In this document: positions 56,246 to 64,000 of the stretch, piece by piece | How positions within the stretch are numbered: position 1 is the stretch's first letter | How the letters are laid out: each line of letters begins with the position of its first letter | Made by a program: the position numbers and the translations under genes | Assembly: GCF_022539665.2 (NCBI RefSeq) | Contig: NC_081337.1 | Location: 1,604,239 to 1,668,238 of the forward strand | Direction: 5' to 3' | DNA: 64,000 bases | Origin: Daphnia carinata | Lineage: Eukaryota; Arthropoda; Branchiopoda; Diplostraca; Daphniidae | The notes under the pieces: model-generated | The model's input: only the letters and a program-made list of their open reading frames with translations | Databases searched by the model: none | What the model was told of the DNA's origin: nothing

Positions 56246-57340
56246 CCACATAGCACATCTCCGCCGTCGGATGTCCGATCCATGGCCGAATGTCCGTGTC
56301 TTCTATGGGCTGGCCCACGGATGTCCTTCGGCTAGTCAGGTTGGATGTCCGATGGATGTGCAAAAATGATGTCCTAACAACATCCCTCGAGCAGACAAGA
56401 AGATCTTCAACAAATTTTTTTAAATATATTGAAAATAAAATTATTTTTAATAAATTTTTACTAAGTAGTTTCATTTAACTCTAGAACCGTACATACATGG
56501 TATTTAGAAAAATAAAAAATGACATTCCAACATTAAAATCGTTTATTTTGAAATAAAGAACAAATACAGAAATTATGTGTTATACAAAATGATCTCGGTC
56601 AATTACTGAAGACGAATAAGAACTTATTAACTTATTATTCTTTCATTTTCTTGACGAAAAGTGAAAAGAGGACGTCGAGAAATTGAATCTTGTAGCCCCA
56701 AATAATGCGTTGTTTCTCTTTCTCTTGATGGAGCCAGTGGGCCACTTACATTGGACCAGCTTGTATTGAAAACCATGATGAGAGGCCATAAGCAGTAAGA
56801 AATCTTTCAATTTTTAAAAAAGATGAATTTATCTTCATCCTCATCACTCGATCTGGATGTGAAAGTGTAGTAATGGAATTTCATTATTTCCATGGATTTC
56901 CATCGTCCCTGATGGCCTGGTCCTGTGTGTTGTTGATTCTTCTAGAATAACACCCAATCACCTGTTGCCAATCCAAGTTGCTGTGATCTTGATCTGCAGT
57001 TAACGGAACACTCCATAGTGTAGCTCTGCCCAGATGACTACAATAGAAACACACTGTTCCCTACAGCATAAAATAAATCATTTTTAAAAGATTGCTTTTA
57101 ACGAAGAAGTTTTAAAAGTACCACAATAAATTTCATTCTTCCGGCAGGAGTGAGATCCACACGAAAATTTCACCTGTCGACTGACGTGTAACGAAATCTA
57201 AACTGCTACGTCCCCTTTAACTGCTTCTAAGGTGAAAGAAGAAAAGGAATGACGTAAATTTGCCAACGCGAACGCGTTGGCGTTCCGATGCGAATTGTAA
57301 AGTTTCAAACCTCGTGTATTACAGTGGATTTGCCGAAACG
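56246..57340. other. unidentified insertion between two element copies
   Basis: About 1.1 kb, unrelated to the flanking envelope and ankyrin sequences. Its first 120 bp contain several direct and inverted copies of GGATGTCCGAT-like words, as at the end of a DNA transposon. No coding frame of note and no clear matching far end. Confidence 0.4.
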
Positions 57341-58701
57341 CTCGTCATGGCCTTCTCGTTTTCCTCGCGGCATTGTTGAAGTTGGCCTTTTCTTCCAGTC
57401 TTAGTCAGGGGATTACTGTTATGTTTTGTTTCTCCCTTTGGAAAATGGCTCGCGCTCCATTACTGCGTGTATGTGCTTCAGCTGTGTTTCCATTGGTGTT
57501 TTTTATTCTGGTGTCTGCTCCGTGTAGCAGTAATAGCTCAATCATGTTGATTTGATTGAAACTGGCGGCTCTATGTAAGGCAGTTTCACCTGAGTCGTCT
57601 TGTTGATCGATCTTGATAAGTCTTTTTGTGCACACTAGTGTTGCCAGGTCTTCTAGGCCATATTCGGCTAGATAATGTAAAATGGTTAAGTTGCCTGGTG
57701 TTGTAATGTTGATGTTAGTCGGTGTCCAAATCAATTTCGCACATTCTTCGTTTTTGTGTGAAATCGCCAACATTAAGGGGGTTTCTCCGTTATAGTTGCG
57801 AGCTGTAAATTCGCAATTGTTATGTTTCAAGATTCTTATTAACAGTAGATCATTTTCGGCTGCTGCGATGTGGCCAATTGTTTTTTCGTGATAGAGTATC
57901 TCTGGGTCTGCTCCGAAGGATAGTAAAAGATCGGTAATGTCATACCTACATCTTCGTACGCTTGTGTGAAGTAGCGTTTGCTCGTTTTCGATTCTTTTAT
58001 TGAGAAATGTTGCTCTCTTTTGTCTTGGCCAACCATGTTGCATTTCGAACTTGTTTTGGATGCATCTTCTTATTACCTGCATCGGGGCTTCCATCATTGA
58101 TAACGAAAGTGTTCCGTTTTCTAAGTCTATCGTAGCTTGCCTTTTCTAATTGATAATTGATTATTTCTGCTCGTTCTGTTGGTATGGGTGCTATTGTCTT
58201 CATCCGACAGTTCTTGCATGATTCCGTTTCCCTCTGTTGGTCATTCGGCCTGCTCCGTTTTTGGGGCGGTTCACATCGGAGGTCGGTGTCACTCTTATTT
58301 TCCAATATAAATTCGGCACTGTGGGGCGGGTCATATTGGAGGTCGGTGTCACTGTTATTTTCCAATATAAATTCGGCACTGTGGGCACTTTCCATATCAG
58401 GTTCTATTTCACTATATGCATTTAACTCCTCGGTGTCGTCGTCACTCGATTCACTGCTGTCTTTCCTTTTTCTCTCTAGTTCGGAAAAATCGTTCTTTTC
58501 GGCTTTGATTCCGTTCCATTCTACGTTTTTCACTATTTGCTTGTTTACATCCGCATTTTTCGCACTTTCTTTTTCTCTGTACTCTTGCTGGCTATTCTCA
58601 CTTTCAGTATTACTAATGATTATTAACTCGTGTTCCTTTTGGTCCTGTGGGATGATGATTACGTCCATTGCGTTATCCTGATTGGTGTTGTTGTTTGCCA
58701 T
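57341..58701 (-). pseudogene. ankyrin-repeat accessory gene of element C
   Basis: The ATG at 58701 opens an acidic N-terminal region of ~150 residues (SSESSDDDTEEL, and a 22-residue segment HSAEFILEN.SDTDL..PP duplicated in tandem), then the CKNCRMKT motif (about residue 170). A frameshift near 58100-58150 leads into the repeat frame (58097-57405), which has about five ankyrin repeats: QTLLHTSVRRCRYDI, KTIGHIAAAEN, GETPLMLAISHKNEECAKLI, LTILHYLAEYGLEDLATL and GETALHRAASFNQINMIELL. A second frameshift at 57405 precedes a basic stretch that is cut at about 57340 by unrelated DNA. It sits 3' of envelope C on the same strand, as in elements B and D. Role unknown; the architecture resembles IkB-type inhibitors and viral vankyrins. 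Confidence 0.85.
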
Positions 58702-59448
58702 TTTGAGAGGAATGGTTTATTTGTGATGACACTTTGCTATGTGGAACTTTGTCGGAGTTATGTCGTTGAGACACTGGGAAGAGGTTAGTTATTGTATTTT
58801 GGGAAATCTTTCTTTTTCAGAGTTTTTCATAAATTCTTGTTCCCCTCTTCTTAGTTTGAAAACAGGTCATTTCTTCCACTTAAATGTGTTCCGTCTTCTG
58901 TTTCACCGCGGGGCGAATTGACGAATATCCCGTTTAATTTTGGACTTTCTATTTTTTTTTTTTTTTAGTCATTGTCTTTTTCTTATAGGTGTTCTTGTGC
59001 TTTTTATTTTTCTTTTTGAGTTAGTTTCTGTCGTTCTCTGTTACATTACACTGCTGCATCTGTTGTTCTGTTTGTTTCTCCGATGATTTTGTTATTGACT
59101 TTTGATTTTGTTTTTAGTCGAGAATAAAAATGTTATTTGGGTTTGTAATTATGTTTGTTTTGTCTATCATTAATGTTTTCTGTTTTTGTTTTTGTTTTTT
59201 GAATTTTTAGTTAATGTTAGTTGGGAATACAAAATTGTTATTTGAGTTTGCTTCTCCTTTTTGTTTTACTCTAAAGTTACGAGTACGGGATATATATATA
59301 TATATAAAAAATTAAGAATCAACTTAATTGGTTGAAAATGCTGATAAGTGCGTTATTTACTGGGGGCTGCTAATTTATTCTGTTATTAATTAAATTTGTC
59401 AAGGGCTATGTTTAGTGGCTACTTTTAATTTCAATGACCTTGGGACTT
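58702..59448. other. spacer between envelope C and ankyrin gene C
   Basis: T-rich on the plus strand, with a (TA)n run at 59289-59306 and no supported gene. 59347-59440 is conserved with element D (55546-55640). Confidence 0.45.
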
Positions 59449-62400
59449 TTACTTTCTGGCTGACTTACTACTGTCTGTTTCTGACATGCAACGACATAGG
59501 TCTTCCCAAACCATGCCGTACCCAACGACATAAGTACATGTTGTGTGTTTTCCTGTGCATCTTTTGGGTGTGCCGGCTTCTTCGATTGATGGGTAGATTA
59601 ACGAGTTTGGTGCGCTTGGTCGTGGAGGGCACACTTGACTTTGTCTTTCCATTGTCAATTGTGTAGGGGCGGGTGTTCTTATGAACGGTTGTTCGATGGC
59701 TATTTCTGAATGATAATTCGTTTCTCGTGCCGGTATCATTGATGCAAGTTCGTGGTCTTCCTCTACGCCATCATCGTATCGGCTTGTAAACTTTCGGTTT
59801 CGGCGGGTATGTTCTTTTAATTTTTGAGATGGGGTTGCAAATGATGAAGATTCTTAAACATATGAGAAATAACACAAATCCAATCGCTGAAAGGCCTATT
59901 ATTTTCAATTTGTCGAACCATGAATACATGTGGCCTATTTGATTATCTTGTTCTTCTGACATCACTATATCTCCAACAGAATTGGAATTTCCTTCTTTCA
60001 TTCTGCCAACTAGGTCATTTAGGATATTTAATTGCTCCATTTCCATTGTCTCGTGTGCCGGATGACTTTTCAGCGAGAAATCGAAATCATTAAGGTGGAG
60101 TTCTTCAAACTCCGTAATGAGGTCTAGATTAGGCATGTGGATGCTAGGTTTCTGTCGTATCCAATCTCCTGTTGTAGAGTTGTGTTCCCAGGTGTGTGGA
60201 TTTCCATTCAAGTTCACTAACGGTGTTTTCCAAAAACAATCGGAAAATGGGTGAATTGACCATCCATCTATTCCGATCGTACAGTTTTTTCCTTCGTAAG
60301 TAAAGAACGGTTGAAATCCACATTTTGTCTCATTTGCTGATATAAATATTCTCTTGGCTTCGCATTGTTGAAGTGTCATTGCTTCACCGAAGCCTTGTAG
60401 TCTCATGCAGATTGGTAAACCTACTGCTGCTGCGGCCAAAATTCCATTTGTTTGAGCTAAGATGACAGCTTGTGTTCTTTTGATGGCCGATAGTTGACAA
60501 TACACATCTCGAATTTCTTTTGCGAGCTTGTTCTCGTGTTCTGTTTCAATACTGATTTTGTATTGGTCGTGCATTTTGCTTATTTCGTATTTAATCTTTT
60601 CGTTGAATTCCTCGATGTTTTTGGGGAGACCGCTTTCTATATTTTCAGTATTTGATGATTCTTCTGATTTCTGGTCCATTAACAGGGACTCTGCTGGCGG
60701 TAAATTTTGAATGTTGTCTTCTTCAATGGCCTGAACTTGATTTTCTTCTGTTGTAGTCGTTGTTTCTACTGTAGCTAATTGGGTCATCCTGGCTGTCTGT
60801 GTTGACGGTTGTGGGGTCGTCGAACTCTCTTTTACTGTCGTCGTACTTTGCGTAGTTGTGTTTAGCTGGCGCGTTGTTGTTGAATCTGTTGTTGTGGAAC
60901 TCGTAGTGGGCATAGTTGTCGTTGACGTAGGTTTAGTAGTTGTAGTGGTTGTTGAAGTCGAAGTTATTTTTACAGTTTTCGTCGGCCTAGTTATAGTGGT
61001 CGGTTTAGTGCTTGTTGACGTGATCGTCGGTTTTGTAGTTGCTGAGGGTTTTGTTGAAGTTGACGTCATACTTGGCTTAGTTGTAATTTTATGTGTTGTT
61101 GTGATTTTGTTTGTTGCTGTGGTTATAATTGGCCTAATTGTAGTCGTAGTTTTTACCGTTGTTTTTGTCGTTGTTCCCAATGTTGTTTTTATTGTTGGCT
61201 TCGTAGTCGTCGTCGCGCTTGTCGTTGTTGTGGATTTTTCTGTTGTGGGCGTGGCAGGGGGCGGGACCGATGTTTCATTCCTTTCTGATTGGTTGTTCAC
61301 TTCTCTTTGCATCAGTGGTGGAATGTATGGGAGGTTTTTCCCGTCCAATGGGTGTTGAGTGTGTAGTGCAATGATGGCTGCCGCTGAAAGCGTTTTTGGC
61401 TGGTTGGGGTTCCGATATTCGAAGCTAAAATGTTGTTTTTGGCTGGAGCCGTGACAATGCCCCAGGCTCACTCGTCCTACTCTCTGTGTTAGACACTTTC
61501 TGTCTGATGAGGGTGAATGTAACCCTGTTCTATCTGTTGCCATGAGCTGTCCTGTGTGTTCGAAAGTGCCCCAAATTGATCTGGTTTTTGCGCATTCCTG
61601 GAGCACTAACATTGTCGTATTGGCTTTGATACATGTGTTTGTATTGAAAGGTCTGATTGTAAAATCAGATGTGTATTCAAAAGCTTGTCCTCTTTCTGTC
61701 GGTTTGCTACAGTTGGCTACCGTTGTTTGTGTTTGCACTAGTGCATCATTGCTGCTTACAAATTTTCTTAGTTCTTCTTGACATCGTGGCCACTGTTTGT
61801 CACATTCTTCCAACGTCATTTGTTTGTTTACTCCGTGGTGTGTTAGACATTTCTCATTTGGTGCTTTTCCATTCTTCAATAGTCCCCAGGCAATCATGTC
61901 CCAGATTATATTTCCGCTACCGTGATTAGTTTTTAAAATTCCTCCGAATAGTGGTGAATTAATCGTAGTTGTGATTGCCTTTCGTTGTTTTTGTTGAATT
62001 TCCTGCATTTCTGCCAACGTTGTGTCCGGGAAATTTTCTAGGATGTCTGGATTGGTATTTATAGTTTCGAAGATCCATTTTTGTGTTACGCTGTTCTTGT
62101 CCTCTCTGCACTCTGTTAGTATTATTGTTTGCTGGGATCCGACTGTAATACAGAGGTTTGATTCTTGTGAAATTAATTGATAATTTTGTTGATCTAGGAT
62201 CCATCTTGTAGAATATTCAGAACATTGTCCTACGATCATTTTGTTTGCTTCTCCTTCTGTAATACATCTATCACCGTTCTGTACTCGGATTTTCTGGTCA
62301 ACGATGTATTCAAATTCTGATCCTTGTGGAAGTGGGTCATCGTTCTTGAGACGAAAGTGTGAGGTCAACTGGTTGCTTTCTTCGGGTTTGTATTCTATGT

Positions 62401-63493
62401 ATATCGTTGCGTTGTAGTTTACGAATCGGTCTTTCTCCCCGATTCTGACTGATTGTGGATATCCCATTCTTATTGGTCCCCAGGCGTACGAAATGCTGTA
62501 AAGACGTTTGCCTGAGTCTTTAAGAGGAGTGTTGAGCAAGAATGTAACTTCCTGTTGAATGGATCGTTTCCGTTTGGTTAACTGGAGTTCCCTGTAGTCT
62601 TTGCACACCGATGTATCTAGGTGAGCATTCTGTAGACATGTATGTATAGTTGTTTTGAACATCTCGTACAGTTTTCTTGTAGTTTCGGTTGGAAAGATTA
62701 GGTATGTGAGCGGTATGCCCACAACTTTGTATCCTTGTGGTGTTATATCCCGATCTGGTTTGTTGAGGAATGAAATCTCGATCTGTCGATTGGTGTCGTA
62801 GAGACGGCTGCTGTTCTCGTGTTCTGGCATCCTTGGAAGTTCTAGGTATCCGTTTCCTTTAAACAACGTTTGTGTGTACGAATTGCTTGTTGTTCTATCG
62901 CTCCACACAATTGTATTCTGATTCTGGATTAAGTGTCCTTCTTGTTGTGTGGTGTTCAGAGGTCCGAACGGGCTTTCAATTGGATCGTCTGGCTTTTCTT
63001 GTCGTAGCGTGATTCGTTCTGCAATACAGTTGAGGGTATGGTATTGTTTTATGGCATACCATTGCCCTTCGCCTGTTGGGGTAGCTGTGAAACTTAGTCC
63101 TGCTGGTCCGGTCTGCATGTTGTTATCGCCACACTTCTTGTCGTTTACCATTCTCCAGCATTCCAGTGGGGTAATTCATTTAGTTTCTTGTGAATATATT
63201 GTGTCGAAAGATCCTATCCAAAATGATCCAGTTATTTTCTTTGTTTTTATCCATTGCTTGCAGGTCCAGCCTTTCCAAGAAGCTGCTGGTTTCTGTGTCG
63301 TTTTTAAAGTGTACAACGTGGGTATTTTGGGTAAGTGAGTTGTATCTGATTCTTTGTTGTTGCAGTAATATGGTGCCTCTATATCTAAAATTCCTCTGGT
63401 CTTTACGTTCTTGCAGTCGCATACGGTTGAATAGATGGGATATGTGGATGGAATGATGGTGAGTAATTGGATGAGTAATAGTATCAGTTCCAT
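59449..63493 (-). pseudogene. env: envelope glycoprotein gene of element C, near full length
   Basis: The ATG at 63493 gives a signal peptide (MELILLLIQLLTIIPST) and TVCDCKNVKTRGILDI. The frame has an in-frame TGA at 63176-63178, then runs open from 63151 (1126 codons) to 59771; a frameshift in the tail moves the last ~100 residues to 59739-59449. Counted from 63151: a Cys-rich region; a basic RKR-type site (LTKRKRSIQQ, ~195) that could be a furin-like cleavage site; a ricin-type segment ending QKWIFE (~290-355); a second trefoil-like segment (~500-575); a Thr-rich mucin-like stalk (~630-800); a CGFQPFF / DGWSIHPFSDCFW core (~950-990); a membrane span (~1083-1104). The cytoplasmic tail has PSAP and a terminal CTYVVGYGMVWEDLC. 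The overall pattern resembles chuvirus-like glycoproteins, greatly extended. It starts 24 bp from the pol stop. Confidence 0.8.
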
Positions 63494-63516
63494 CTGCGAA
63501 AAGAAAATTTGGACGT

Positions 63517-64000
63517 TTAGAATCTCGATACTTCGTGGCGTTGCCGTAAGTTGTATCGTGGATTCGTCATTCTAGTGCGTGCAGGATTATCTGGTATGGG
63601 ACCGGGGATATTTGGTGCGATGATAATACAATTCTCTGCCTCTGCTGTTTGACGTATACGCGTTCTAGGGACAGGCCTTCTTTCGTTGTTACTGAAGTTT
63701 TTCCTTGGCCTTCCTGGTCCTCGTCGTACATTTTCATTTTTTGGTTGGTGTGACGCACAAGATGATCTTCCTGTTCCTTGGTTTCCCGGGACGTAGAGTT
63801 TTAGGCGGTTGACGTGTACTATCGATTTTAGTCTTGCATTGTCTGCGTTCTCAATCTCGTAAGTGAGATCTGAGAAATTTCTGATGATTTTAAATGGTCC
63901 ATTCCATCTGTTGGTGAATTTTCCGGCAGTTGGTGGAGCTTTCAGTAGCACAAAGTCACCTATGTTGTATTTGATTGCTTTTGTTCCTTTGTCGTAATAT
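63517..64000 (-). CDS. pol: integrase C-terminal end of element C (partial, runs off the window)
   Basis: The frame enters from beyond 64000 and stops at 63517. It carries IGDFVLLKAPPTAGKF, the GPF motif RWNGPFKI and HVNRLKLYVPG, then a tail with GPGRPRKN and the ending RYNLRQRHEVSRF. This is the C-terminal DNA-binding module of a Ty3/Gypsy integrase, closely matching element B at 31628-32000. No break is visible in the part present. The catalytic core lies outside the window. Confidence 0.9.
   Translation of the reverse strand, partial: YYDKGTKAIKYNIGDFVLLKAPPTAGKFTNRWNGPFKIIRNFSDLTYEIENADNARLKSIVHVNRLKLYVPGNQGTGRSSCASHQPKNENVRRGPGRPRKNFSNNERRPVPRTRIRQTAEAENCIIIAPNIPGPIPDNPARTRMTNPRYNLRQRHEVSRF

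Overview
This window is repeat-dense, AT-rich animal DNA and shows no recognisable single-copy host protein gene. The organism is most likely an arthropod. The evidence is eukaryotic tRNA genes (one with an intron), a 5S rRNA fragment of animal type, short introns in a transposase gene, Ty3/Gypsy elements with envelope genes, an R2-like LINE fragment and a MULE-type DNA transposon. I cannot name the group from sequence alone. All family calls come from motif recognition by eye, not from a search. Layout: 1-6021 is a homogeneous ~70 bp satellite, which resumes at 23512-25325. Between the two blocks lies a plus-strand Ty3/Gypsy element (element A, 6022-23058): a truncated 5' LTR, gag, protease, RT and RNase H, a remnant of integrase, two related accessory ORFs, an envelope gene split by a 3.8 kb MULE-like transposon (17107-20938), and a complete 3' LTR. 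A second leader and gag start follow that LTR directly, so two element units were once in tandem. 25326-33340 is a minus-strand element (element B): LTR, an ankyrin-repeat gene, a long broken envelope gene and a broken pol. It ends at a 100 N gap. 33441-48520 is a tandem array of ~1237 bp units, each with tRNA-Leu(CAA), tRNA-Gly(UCC), tRNA-Gly(UCC) and, on the other strand, tRNA-Glu(CUC). About 50 tRNA genes are present. The array ends at a ~770 bp (TTTTC)n tract fused to the 5' part of an R2-like LINE (49303-51035). 51296-52630 is a patchwork of RNA-gene fragments (Glu, 5S, Gly and initiator-Met-like) and another LINE fragment. 52700-64000 holds two more minus-strand relatives of element B: a partial one (element D, envelope 3' end plus ankyrin gene) and a larger one (element C, integrase end, a nearly full-length envelope gene and an ankyrin gene). 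The most notable point is a recurrent gene set in elements B, C and D: an envelope glycoprotein, resembling those of chuvirus-like viruses and of retroelements that captured them, followed by an ankyrin-repeat accessory gene. In B and C the envelope ectodomain has ricin-type (beta-trefoil-like) segments and a Thr-rich mucin-like stalk. In B, C and D the cytoplasmic tail has a PSAP motif and a conserved Cys-containing C-terminal signature. The ankyrin proteins have an acidic N-terminus, a CxxC motif and about five repeats, an IkB- or vankyrin-like layout. Every copy carries at least one stop or frameshift, so these look like recently degraded endogenous retroviruses.
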